Assembly: GCA_007135355.1 (NCBI GenBank)
Contig: SLJA01000278.1
Location: 1 to 7,580, forward strand
Length of the DNA stretch: 7,580 nt
Reading direction: 5' to 3'
Origin: Wenzhouxiangella sp.
GTDB lineage: Bacteria > Pseudomonadota > Gammaproteobacteria > Xanthomonadales > Wenzhouxiangellaceae
Part shown: in pieces, positions 1 to 5,888 of the stretch
Layout: every line of letters begins with the position of its first letter
Position numbering within the stretch: the first letter of the stretch is position 1
The notes under the pieces: model-generated
Database searches by the model: none
Seen by the model: only the letters and a program-made list of their open reading frames with translations
What the model was told of the DNA's origin: nothing
Translations under genes and position numbers: made by a program

Positions 1-156
1 CTCGATCGCGACATGTTCGCCCAGCAGCGCTTCGAGCAGGCCCTGCTGGCGCTGGATGCCGAAACCATCAACGAGGCCGTGCGCCGCCATTTCGACCCGG
101 CGCGCATGAGCTTCGCCGTGGCCGGCGACTTCGCCGAGGAAGAGAGCGAGAACTGA
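1..156 (+). CDS. C-terminal end of a probable M16-family (insulinase/pitrilysin-like) zinc peptidase, partial
   Basis: An open frame enters from the left edge and ends at TGA 154-156, giving the last 51 residues of a larger protein. The fragment contains a helix-rich stretch, then LDAETINEAVRRHFDPARM, then SFAVAGDF. This matches the usual end of M16 peptidases and their inactive partner subunits: a helix ending in a 'L..(D/T)..I....R.......' pattern, then a strand with the 'V.AGDF' signature. The catalytic HxxEH segment would lie in the N-terminal half, outside the window, so I cannot tell an active peptidase from a catalytically dead partner. These proteins are usually periplasmic or membrane-linked and degrade peptides. 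The tail FAEEESEN is acidic. A strong hairpin follows the stop after 15 bases. The family call rests on a short piece and is tentative. Confidence 0.68.
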   Translation, partial: LDRDMFAQQRFEQALLALDAETINEAVRRHFDPARMSFAVAGDFAEEESEN

Positions 157-171
157 TAGCGACAGCTTTAC

Positions 172-207
172 GTCCACCCTCCCGGGCCATGGGCCGGGAG
201 GGTGGAC
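172..207 (+). terminator. Strong GC-rich hairpin after the M16 peptidase gene, probable terminator
   Basis: Positions 172-185 (GTCCACCCTCCCGG) are perfectly complementary to 194-207, giving a 14-bp stem with an 8-base loop (186-193). It begins 15 bases after the peptidase stop codon. It lacks a clear T-tract: it is followed on the + strand by TGTTATGATT. It is therefore an imperfect intrinsic terminator, or a 3'-end stabilising structure. It ends 15 bases before the ATG of the next gene, so it probably separates the two transcripts. Confidence 0.6.
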
Positions 208-216
208 TGTTATGAT
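208..216 (+). promoter_or_regulatory. Possible extended -10 element for the small membrane protein gene
   Basis: TGTTATGAT matches the extended -10 pattern TGnTATAAT with one mismatch. It lies immediately downstream of the terminator-like hairpin. The expected transcription start is about 223, which is the A of the ATG start codon. No recognisable -35 lies at the usual distance, because that stretch is part of the hairpin loop and arm. This is a sequence match only. Confidence 0.3.
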
Positions 217-222
217 TCAGCC

Positions 223-534
223 ATGATCGACCAATCGCCATTCTGGAAACGGCCCGGCTGGATGCTGTTGCTGATTGTGGTCGCGCTGGGCACCGGCGCC
301 TGGCTGGCCATGGATCGGCCGCTACCGGCTCAATGGAGCGAAGGCGAGGGTCGCCCGCAAATTCGCCTGCCGGAAGCGCTGCGACGCAGCGAGCCCGACC
401 GACTGTTCTGCGCCGAATCGCCGGAAACCGGCGTGTGCCGCTGCATCACCGCCGATGGCGCTCGCCCCGAGATCAGCGAAGAAGAGTGCCGGCGGCGGGC
501 ACGGGCCTCGGAGACCCGCGCCGACTCAAATTAG
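223..534 (+). CDS. Small single-pass membrane protein with a four-cysteine C-terminal domain, unknown function
   Basis: The product is 103 residues. A short basic N-terminus is followed by one hydrophobic segment (about residues 13-30, WMLLLIVVALGTGAWLAM) and a polar stretch. A cysteine-containing tail follows with Cys63, Cys72, Cys74 and Cys89, spaced C-X8-C-X-C-X14-C. With the basic residues preceding the membrane segment, the tail most likely faces the periplasm, where the cysteines could form two disulfides. I do not recognise a named family. The pattern resembles the C-terminal tail of filamentous-phage Zot/pI proteins (see findings), but no ATPase part is present. A GTG at 202 would extend the frame by seven codons, but it lies inside the hairpin arm, so ATG 223 is preferred. 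No Shine-Dalgarno is visible. The TAG stop overlaps the stop of cysQ on the other strand. Confidence 0.6.
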   Translation: MIDQSPFWKRPGWMLLLIVVALGTGAWLAMDRPLPAQWSEGEGRPQIRLPEALRRSEPDRLFCAESPETGVCRCITADGARPEISEEECRRRARASETRADSN

Positions 535-1331
535 CGTTTGAACCAGGCCGGGTCAGGGCTGGCGCAGGCAATAAAGTGCGGATTGAGGATGGACTCGCGC
601 GCGTTGTAGCGCAAGGGCTCACCGGTTTCGGCATTAAGCACCTGGCCACCGGCCAGTTCGACGATGGCTTGAGCGGCGCAAGTATCCCATTCGCTGGTTG
701 GCCCCAGCCGCGGATAGACATCGGCACTCCCGTCGGCGACCAGGCACAGCTTGAGCGATGAGCCCATGCTGACCAGTTCGGCATCTCCCAGCGCGGCCAC
801 GAATGCATCGACTTCGGCCGTGTTGTGCGAGCGGCTACCCACCACTTTCCACGGGCGCTCAGGCGTTTTTTCGGCAACCTGAATCCGATCCATGACGCCC
901 CTGCCCTCCTGTCGCCAGGCGCCTTCGTGGCGGGCGGCAAAGTACCACTTCTGCAAGGCGGGGGCGTAGACCACGCCAAGGACGGGCTGATGATCGCGGA
1001 CCAGCGCCACATTGACAGTGAACTCGTCGTTGCGCTTGAGGAACTCCTTGGTCCCGTCCAGTGGGTCCACCACCCAGCAGCGCTGCCAATGCTTGCGGTC
1101 GTGCCACGGCGCCTGTTTCGATTCCTCGGACAGAATCGGAATATCGGGTGTGAGTTCCTGCAGACGCGCCACAAGCAATTTGTTCGAGGCCAGATCAGCC
1201 GCGGTCAGTGGGCTGTGGTCTTCCTTGTGCTCGGTCTCGAATCGATCCGGATCCGAGTAGATTTCCAGAATGGCCGCTCCGGCTTCGGCAACCGCGGCTT
1301 TGACTTGATCGAGAGTTCGTTTCAGATCCAT
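531..1331 (-). CDS. cysQ: 3'(2'),5'-bisphosphate nucleotidase CysQ
   Basis: This 266-residue protein belongs to the inositol monophosphatase/FIG superfamily. The CysQ branch hydrolyses 3'-phosphoadenosine 5'-phosphate, the by-product of sulfate assimilation and sulfotransferases, to AMP and phosphate with Mg2+. The metal-binding motifs are all present: KEDHSPLT (36-43), LSEES (67-71, with Glu70), WVVDPLDGTKEF (86-97) and EWDTCAAQA (214-222, with Asp216). The length matches the family (about 245-270). ATG 1331 is chosen because a purine-rich AGGCAGGA lies seven bases upstream and the family N-terminus begins here. The open frame continues upstream only into the hemerythrin gene. It lies 43 bases after the upstream hemerythrin gene and may be co-transcribed with it. 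Its stop overlaps the convergent small gene. No other sulfur genes are in the window. Confidence 0.93.
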   Translation of the reverse strand: MDLKRTLDQVKAAVAEAGAAILEIYSDPDRFETEHKEDHSPLTAADLASNKLLVARLQELTPDIPILSEESKQAPWHDRKHWQRCWVVDPLDGTKEFLKRNDEFTVNVALVRDHQPVLGVVYAPALQKWYFAARHEGAWRQEGRGVMDRIQVAEKTPERPWKVVGSRSHNTAEVDAFVAALGDAELVSMGSSLKLCLVADGSADVYPRLGPTSEWDTCAAQAIVELAGGQVLNAETGEPLRYNARESILNPHFIACASPDPAWFKR

Positions 1332-1374
1332 GTTTGTCCTGCCTTTGGGAACAGCATCGTCATGGCTGGCCCGT

Positions 1375-1827
1375 TCAGTTTGAAAAACGACGCAAGAGGC
1401 GCTGCATCCAGGTCTGGTGCTCGTCGGGCCGCTTGATCTGCAATTGCCGTATGTAAGGTCCGTAACTGCCGTCATCTTCCGCGATGTGGTCGTAAAGCCA
1501 CTGGGTCAGCAAGTCCACCACCTGTTCGGAAATATCCTCGCCGCGGGCATGTCTGGCGGCAAAGGCTTCGATACGGCCCCTGAAGGCATCATGAGTGCGC
1601 TTATGCTCTTCCAACCCATCGTAGCCGGCCTCTTCCATCAGGGCTTCTTCAAATTCGAAGTGCGAGAGGGTGTAGTCCAGCAGTTCACCCAGCGTTTCGG
1701 CCACGCCCTGTTGGCACCGGGCCTGCTTCAGGTCGTTGATATAGCCAATGATGCGCTGATGCTGTCCATCAATCACCGGGATTCCGGTGCTCAGTTCGTC
1801 ACTCCATTGGATAGCCGGGGTACTCAT
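1375..1827 (-). CDS. Bacteriohemerythrin (second of a tandem pair)
   Basis: This 150-residue protein is a single-domain hemerythrin that binds O2 at a di-iron site. All ligand positions of the family are in place: His23 (VIDGQHQRII), His56 and Glu60 (HFEFE), His75 and His79 (HKRTH), and His114 and Asp119 (HIAEDD). The core ends near residue 125. About 25 further residues follow, ending in TWMQRLLRRFSN, a basic and aromatic tail also seen on the neighbouring paralogue. The start lies only 4 bases after the stop of the upstream hemerythrin gene. The purine-rich AGGGGGTGA before the ATG is inside that gene's end, so translation is probably coupled. Likely roles, known for the family, are O2 storage, delivery or sensing; the specific role here is unknown. 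No signal peptide is seen, so it should be cytoplasmic. Confidence 0.93.
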   Translation of the reverse strand: MSTPAIQWSDELSTGIPVIDGQHQRIIGYINDLKQARCQQGVAETLGELLDYTLSHFEFEEALMEEAGYDGLEEHKRTHDAFRGRIEAFAARHARGEDISEQVVDLLTQWLYDHIAEDDGSYGPYIRQLQIKRPDEHQTWMQRLLRRFSN

Positions 1828-1831
1828 GGAT

Positions 1832-2296
1832 TCACCCCCTGCTGAAAAACTGTCTGAGACGAGTTTTCAACCAACCGGCATCCGGTTTGGCCGCGGTCTT
1901 GCCCATTTTCTTGCGCACGTCGGCGGCGTAGTCATTGTCGTCGTTACGGATATGGTTGATCAGCCAGGTCTGCAAGGTCTTTTGCAATTCGGCCGCTATC
2001 TCCTCACCGGCGGCAAAGCGACGCTGATAATCCGCAACCCGTTTGGTGAACACCTCGTGTACCCGCCGGTGCGCGTTGACAAAACGATAGCCGGCGTCTT
2101 CCATCAGGCTTTCTTCGAACGCAAAATGCGATAGCGTGTAATCCACCAGCTGGTCCAGAACCTGCGCCACTTGCGCTCGATCACCGGCCTCGATTGCGTC
2201 GTCCAGCGCGTTGATGTAATCGACAATCCTGCGATGCTGGCGATCAATGACCTCGATTTGCGTATCCAGATCGGGCGTCCAAACGATATGAGCCAT
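1832..2296 (-). CDS. Bacteriohemerythrin (first of a tandem pair)
   Basis: This 154-residue single-domain hemerythrin has the complete di-iron ligand set: His21 (VIDRQHRRIV), His57 and Glu61 (HFAFE), His76 and His80 (HRRVH), and His115 and Asp120 (HIRNDD). It shares the block DYTLSHF.FEE.LME.AGY with the next gene but has three more residues between the first two ligand histidines, so the pair are diverged paralogues. The C-terminal extension ends in GWLKTRLRQFFSRG. ATG 2296 is preferred because CAGGAG lies about six bases upstream and the hemerythrin core starts at once. A longer reading frame to 2422 adds a stretch unlike any hemerythrin. The gene follows queE by 101 bases, enough for its own promoter, though none is clear. 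Confidence 0.93.
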   Translation of the reverse strand: MAHIVWTPDLDTQIEVIDRQHRRIVDYINALDDAIEAGDRAQVAQVLDQLVDYTLSHFAFEESLMEDAGYRFVNAHRRVHEVFTKRVADYQRRFAAGEEIAAELQKTLQTWLINHIRNDDNDYAADVRKKMGKTAAKPDAGWLKTRLRQFFSRG

Positions 2297-2319
2297 TTGC
2301 CACTCCTGATGAAAGGACC

Positions 2320-2352
2320 GTCTGCTGCCAGCCGCTGCCGCCGAAAGCAGAC
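2320..2352 (-). other. Stem-loop in the leader of the hemerythrin pair
   Basis: GTCTGCT at 2320-2326 is complementary to AGCAGAC at 2346-2352, with a 19-base GC-rich loop. It lies about 25 bases upstream of the first hemerythrin start, inside its expected mRNA leader. The stem is only 7 bp and has no T-tract, so it may be incidental. Confidence 0.25.
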
Positions 2353-2369
2353 CGACGATCTTCAGAATA

Positions 2370-2381
2370 CCAAAGCTTTGG
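2370..2381. repeat. Perfect 12-bp palindrome upstream of the hemerythrin pair
   Basis: CCAAAGCTTTGG reads the same on both strands. It is the only conspicuous perfect palindrome in the 101-base gap between queE and the first hemerythrin gene, about 75 bases before the start codon. That position would suit an operator. It matches no regulator consensus that I recall, and a chance occurrence is possible. Confidence 0.25.
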
Positions 2382-2397
2382 CCAGCCCGGGTTAGTA

Positions 2398-3045
2398 TCA
2401 GTGCCCCGGCAGATTGCCCCAAAGATACTTGTGCAGTTGCACCTGCAGGCGTGCGCGGACCCCTGACTCCAATATCCAGTCGGCCAGTTCCCGCGGGTGC
2501 AATTCATCCCAGACTGGCGACAGCAGGACTTGCCAGCGATCCAACCCACGTTCAGCGATCTGATGTCGAGCCCAGTCAAAATCCGCGCGGTCGGCGATAA
2601 CCAGCTTGATCTGGTCTTGCGCGTTCAAGTGTTCGAGGTTAGCCCAAAGATTGCGCGGCTCTTCACCCGAGCCGGGCGCCTTGAAATCAAGCACCTTGAT
2701 CACGCGGGCATCCACCGGCGCGACATCCAGTGCACCGCTGGTTTCCAGCGATACCGTATAACCCTCGTCGCAAAGCAGGCGCAGAAGCTCTAAACAGCGT
2801 TGTTGGGCCAAAGGCTCGCCGCCGGTGACACAAACACGCGAAAAACCAAAATCGCGTACCCGGTCGAGGATAGCCTCGAAGTCCAGCCACTCGCCGCCGT
2901 GGAAGGAATAAGGCGTGTCGCACCAGCGACAACGCAGCGGGCAGCCGGTCAACCGCACAAACACGGTCGGCCAGCCCACCAGATCGGACTCGCCCTGGAT
3001 GGAGCCGAAGATTTCGGTGATTTTCAGCCGGGTTTCGGAGGACAT
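2398..3045 (-). CDS. queE: 7-carboxy-7-deazaguanine synthase QueE
   Basis: This 215-residue radical SAM enzyme converts 6-carboxytetrahydropterin to 7-carboxy-7-deazaguanine in preQ0/queuosine synthesis. The N-terminal ITEIFGSIQGES segment is typical of QueE. The cluster-binding cysteines are Cys35, Cys39 and Cys42 (CPLRCRWC), giving the CX3CX2C spacing usual for the radical SAM superfamily. SAM contacts are expected at TGGEP (74-78), and the end LQVQLHKYLWGN is characteristic. Length is normal for the proteobacterial form. The start at 3045 lacks a Shine-Dalgarno because the preceding 90 bases are an inverted-repeat array. No alternative ATG lies closer to the conserved ITEIF motif. It follows cpoB by 94 bases, a common order in gammaproteobacteria. 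The next pathway gene often found here, queC, is absent from the window. Confidence 0.95.
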   Translation of the reverse strand: MSSETRLKITEIFGSIQGESDLVGWPTVFVRLTGCPLRCRWCDTPYSFHGGEWLDFEAILDRVRDFGFSRVCVTGGEPLAQQRCLELLRLLCDEGYTVSLETSGALDVAPVDARVIKVLDFKAPGSGEEPRNLWANLEHLNAQDQIKLVIADRADFDWARHQIAERGLDRWQVLLSPVWDELHPRELADWILESGVRARLQVQLHKYLWGNLPGH

Positions 3046-3052
3046 AAAGGAC

Positions 3053-3137
3053 AGGGTTCGGGGTTCAGGGTTCGGGGTTCAGGTCGAGCGCAGTCAAGCT
3101 TTTCCTGAACCCTGAAACCTGAACCCTGAAAGCTTGA
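3053..3137. repeat. Heptamer-based inverted repeat between cpoB and queE
   Basis: The left part (3053-3083) is two exact copies of the 14-mer AGGGTTCGGGGTTC plus AGG, that is, four GGGTTCR heptamers. The right part (3104-3130) is four CCTGAAM heptamers in the opposite sense. Positions 3057-3083 pair with 3104-3130 at 24 of 27 positions around a 20-base loop. In addition TCAAGCTTT (3094-3102) is a perfect inverted copy of 3129-3137, so a second, competing 9-bp hairpin is possible. The array fills nearly the whole 94-base gap, beginning 2 bases after the cpoB stop. It looks like an intergenic palindromic repeat of REP/MITE type and could stabilise or attenuate the message. Confidence 0.8.
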
Positions 3138-3139
3138 TT

Positions 3140-3970
3140 CTAAAAATGCCCCGCCAGACGCATGTCCCGCAGCCGGGTATCGGCCAGACGCGCCAGGGTG
3201 GTGTTGGGATGCTCGCTGCGCACCTGTTCCAGGGCGGCGCGGGCCTGGTTCCACTGGCGCAGCTCGAAATGGCTAAAGCCGATCTTGAGCAGGGCATCAC
3301 CATCCTTGCTGCTGCCCGGGTAGCGATCCCGCAGCTGGTTGAAAAACGCCAGGGCGGTTTCGAAATCGCGCGTGACGTAGTAGGTTTCGGCCAACCAGTA
3401 AAGCGCATTGGGCGCGTAACCGGAATCCGGGAAGCGATCGAGAAAATCGGAGAAGCCTTCCGCCGCATCGCCAAAGCGCTGCTCGCGCAAGGCCCGGAAC
3501 GCCCGATCGTAAGCCGCCTGCTCATCGGGTGTCGGTGTACCGAGGTCGCGCGGAGCAGCAGCCACCGCAGCCGGCAGAGGGGTGATTTCCATCTGCGCAT
3601 CGATTGGTGCTCGCACTTCCGGCAGATCGGCTATTGGGGCACCTGCGGGACGCTCGTCGCCGGTCTCCGCGTCGTCGTCGTGCTCTGACTCACGCCAAAC
3701 GTCCATAGGCGCTGTCAAGGGCGCTCCACCCGCCAACTGCTGCAGGCGTTGATCCAGATCGAGAAACTGGGCGCGCTGCCGCCTTTGCAGATTCTCGATC
3801 TCGCGCTGCTGCGACTCCACCATGCCACGCAGTTCCCGTATCTCTTCGAGCAGCTGCTGCATCTGGGAAACCAGCAGGGTGGAATCCTGTGCTTGCGCCG
3901 GCAGGCTGACGGCGACGGCCAGGGCCATCGCCGTCGCCAGAGTTTTCATAGAAGATCGCAGCACAGCCAT
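3140..3970 (-). CDS. cpoB: Cell division coordinator CpoB (YbgF), periplasmic TPR protein
   Basis: This 276-residue protein matches CpoB, which in E. coli binds TolA and tunes PBP1B/LpoB so that outer-membrane constriction and septal peptidoglycan synthesis stay in step. It has a signal peptide with probable cleavage after PAQA (Ala27). A coiled coil follows (about 33-80, Q/E/L/R-rich, the trimerisation region), then a Pro/Ala/acidic linker (81-148). TPR repeats occupy about 149-270, with recognisable motifs such as NALYWLAETYYVTRDFETAL and DALLKIGFSHFELRQWNQAR. The ATG at 3970 overlaps the last base of the pal TAA stop (TAATG), implying translational coupling. An in-frame ATG at 3949 gives a more standard signal peptide (MKTLATAMALAVAVSLPAQA), but neither start has a clear Shine-Dalgarno. 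Confidence 0.93.
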   Translation of the reverse strand: MAVLRSSMKTLATAMALAVAVSLPAQAQDSTLLVSQMQQLLEEIRELRGMVESQQREIENLQRRQRAQFLDLDQRLQQLAGGAPLTAPMDVWRESEHDDDAETGDERPAGAPIADLPEVRAPIDAQMEITPLPAAVAAAPRDLGTPTPDEQAAYDRAFRALREQRFGDAAEGFSDFLDRFPDSGYAPNALYWLAETYYVTRDFETALAFFNQLRDRYPGSSKDGDALLKIGFSHFELRQWNQARAALEQVRSEHPNTTLARLADTRLRDMRLAGHF

Positions 3971-4494
3971 TAGCGGGCGGTGTAGACGATCTCCGTGCGC
4001 CGATTACGCTGCCAGCAATCTTCATTGCTTTCGCGGCACACCGGGCGCTCCTTGCCGAAGCTGACCACCTCGATCTGGCGCGCCGGAACACCGGACGCGA
4101 CCAGCAAATCCTGCACCGAGGTACCCCGACGCTCGCCCAAACCCAGGTTGTACTCGCGCGAACCACGCTCGTCGGTGTGACCTTCCAGGATCACACGGGC
4201 ACTGGGGTTGGCACGGATAAACGCGGCATGGGCATCAACAATCGGCATGAACTGGGCCCGCACATTCGAGCGGTCGAACTCAAAATAGATGGTCCGCTGG
4301 CTGAGCAGGCTATCCGGGTTATCCAGGTTGCGCGCATCAGTGAAATCACGCGGATCCAGACGGTCCACTTCCACCGGGGCCGGAGGAGGAGGAGGCGGTT
4401 CCGGAGCCGGTGGCTCTTCACGGACGTCGCGGGCGCAGGCAGCCAGGAAGGCAACCAGCATGAGCAGGGCGGTAAAACGCAGTGCAGTTTTCAT
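3970..4494 (-). CDS. pal: Peptidoglycan-associated lipoprotein Pal
   Basis: This 174-residue outer-membrane lipoprotein binds peptidoglycan through its OmpA-like domain and binds TolB, anchoring the outer membrane during constriction. It has a lipoprotein signal peptide with lipobox FLAAC. The lipidated Cys is residue 20, followed by Ala21, and no Asp+2 retention signal is present. A proline-rich spacer runs over residues 28-40. The OmpA domain (about 67-172) includes TIYFEFD and GHTDERGSREYNLGLGERR (105-123), the peptidoglycan-contacting loop, with Asp108 as the expected diaminopimelate contact. It ends with NRRTEIVYT. Cys153 and Cys160 may form a disulfide. Start 4494 has GGGAG five bases upstream. 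It lies 41 bases after tolB and overlaps cpoB by one base. Confidence 0.97.
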   Translation of the reverse strand: MKTALRFTALLMLVAFLAACARDVREEPPAPEPPPPPPAPVEVDRLDPRDFTDARNLDNPDSLLSQRTIYFEFDRSNVRAQFMPIVDAHAAFIRANPSARVILEGHTDERGSREYNLGLGERRGTSVQDLLVASGVPARQIEVVSFGKERPVCRESNEDCWQRNRRTEIVYTAR

Positions 4495-4535
4495 GAAAAC
4501 TCCCGATTCCTATCGAGTGATGTTGATGACAAAAA

Positions 4536-5888
4536 CTAACGGATGATGGGTGACCAGGCCGGCTCCCGGACATCGCCCTCACTGGCAACCAGTCGCTGCC
4601 GAATTCTGCCGTCCGCTGAAACAGCGGCAAGCACGCCTCGCCCGTTTTCGCGGGCGGCGTACAGTACCATGCTGCCGTTCGGTGCAAAGCTCGGTGACTC
4701 GTCCAACCGGCCGTTAGATAATACACGCAAACGATCATTTTCGCGATCGTAAATCGCGATCCGGAAATCGTTATCGCCATCGCTGTGAATGACGGCCAGG
4801 AAACGATCTTCCATGCCGATGGACGGGCGCGCATTGAAGCGGCCTTCAAAGGTGACACGCTCCAGGTTGCTGCCGTCGGCATTCATGACGTGAATCTGCG
4901 GCCGACCGGCCCGATCCGAGGTAAAAAAGATGCGTTGACCATCGGTCGACCAGGCCGGTTCGGTATTGATCGACCAGTGATGGGTGAGCTGCTGGCGGCG
5001 GCCGTTTTCAAGGTCGATGACCCAGATATCAGGACTGCCACCGGCCGAAAGGCTGACCGCCAGTCGCCGACCATCGGGCGAAAAGGCCGGCGCGCCATTG
5101 ATGCCCCGGCTGGAACTGACAATATCGGTCTGGCCGGTAAACAAGTCCTGCACGATCACGTTCGACCGCCCGGTGGCGAACGACACATAGGCCAGCCGCC
5201 GCCCATCGGGCGACCAGGCCGGTGACAGCAAGGGCTGAGTGTTGCGCACCACGGTCTGCGGGTTGTAGCCGTCGGCATCGGCAACCACCAGCTCGAACAA
5301 CTCGTCGGTCCCGCCGATGTCGGTCACGACCACGTAGGCAATACGGGTTGCGAAGGCGCCGGGAATGCCGATCAGCGCCTCATAGATGGCATCGGAAACG
5401 CGGTGCGCGCCAAAACGCAGATCGCCCGGCGCCACCGGCAGCGCCTGCGACAACAAAATGCGACCACTGTGGACATCCAGCAAGTGATACTCGATTTCCT
5501 GGCCGACGCCATCGGGTGCATCGAGAACACGACCGATGACCAGGTGGTCGACCTGCAGCAAGCGCCAGGTGCCAAAACGCACTTCCGGCGGGCGTGTCGG
5601 GCGTTCCACCATCTGCGCCTGGGCCATGGGCTCGAACAGACCTGAACGGCGCAGATTGGCGCTGATGATGTCGGCCACGCCGGAGGCCGGCTGCGGCATT
5701 TCCGACTCCCAGGCAAACGGCACCACCGCAATCGGCATGGCGCCCTCGACGCCATCGACGATTTCAATACGCAGCTGGGCCGGCGCCAGCAGGGGCAAAG
5801 CCAGCAAGGCCAGCACAAGCAGTCCGCGCCAGGCGCTAGCCGTCGTAGCGGAAGATAAAATCGATTTCTCGTTCAAAAACACTCTCAT
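4536..5888 (-). CDS. tolB: Tol-Pal system periplasmic protein TolB
   Basis: This protein of up to 450 residues is exported and links TolA with Pal. The signal peptide ends LPLLAPA (cleavage after Ala37). The N-terminal domain (about 38-175) carries MPIAVVPFAW and SANLRRSGLFEP. The C-terminal beta-propeller of PD40/WD40-like repeats includes AWSPDGRRLAYVS (225-236), AFSPDGRRLAVSL, AWSTDGQRIFFTSDRAG and SFAPNGSMVLYAA, and ends REPAWSPIIR. The mature length matches E. coli TolB. The ATG at 5888 overlaps the tolA end by 53 bases and has AAGGA only one base away. The GTG at 5882, two codons later, has AAGGA at an ideal seven bases, so it may be the true start. This would also shorten the unusually long region before the hydrophobic core. 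Confidence 0.96.
   Translation of the reverse strand: MRVFLNEKSILSSATTASAWRGLLVLALLALPLLAPAQLRIEIVDGVEGAMPIAVVPFAWESEMPQPASGVADIISANLRRSGLFEPMAQAQMVERPTRPPEVRFGTWRLLQVDHLVIGRVLDAPDGVGQEIEYHLLDVHSGRILLSQALPVAPGDLRFGAHRVSDAIYEALIGIPGAFATRIAYVVVTDIGGTDELFELVVADADGYNPQTVVRNTQPLLSPAWSPDGRRLAYVSFATGRSNVIVQDLFTGQTDIVSSSRGINGAPAFSPDGRRLAVSLSAGGSPDIWVIDLENGRRQQLTHHWSINTEPAWSTDGQRIFFTSDRAGRPQIHVMNADGSNLERVTFEGRFNARPSIGMEDRFLAVIHSDGDNDFRIAIYDRENDRLRVLSNGRLDESPSFAPNGSMVLYAARENGRGVLAAVSADGRIRQRLVASEGDVREPAWSPIIR

Noticed and set aside
202..222. GTG start adding seven codons to the small membrane protein
   Set aside because: It lies within the right arm of the 172-207 hairpin and adds nothing to the membrane-protein topology. 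ATG 223 fits the likely promoter better.
1332..1475. Upstream extension of cysQ to 1475
   Set aside because: It runs antisense-free through the 3' end of the hemerythrin gene in another frame. ATG 1331 has its own ribosome binding site and matches the CysQ N-terminus.
2297..2422. N-terminal extension of the first hemerythrin (start at 2422)
   Set aside because: The extra residues are unlike hemerythrins and overlap the end of queE. ATG 2296 has a good Shine-Dalgarno.
4495..4535. Possible separate promoter for pal (TTGTCA-like hexamer)
   Set aside because: The gap is 41 bases and no matching -10 lies at 16-18 bases. I could not support it.
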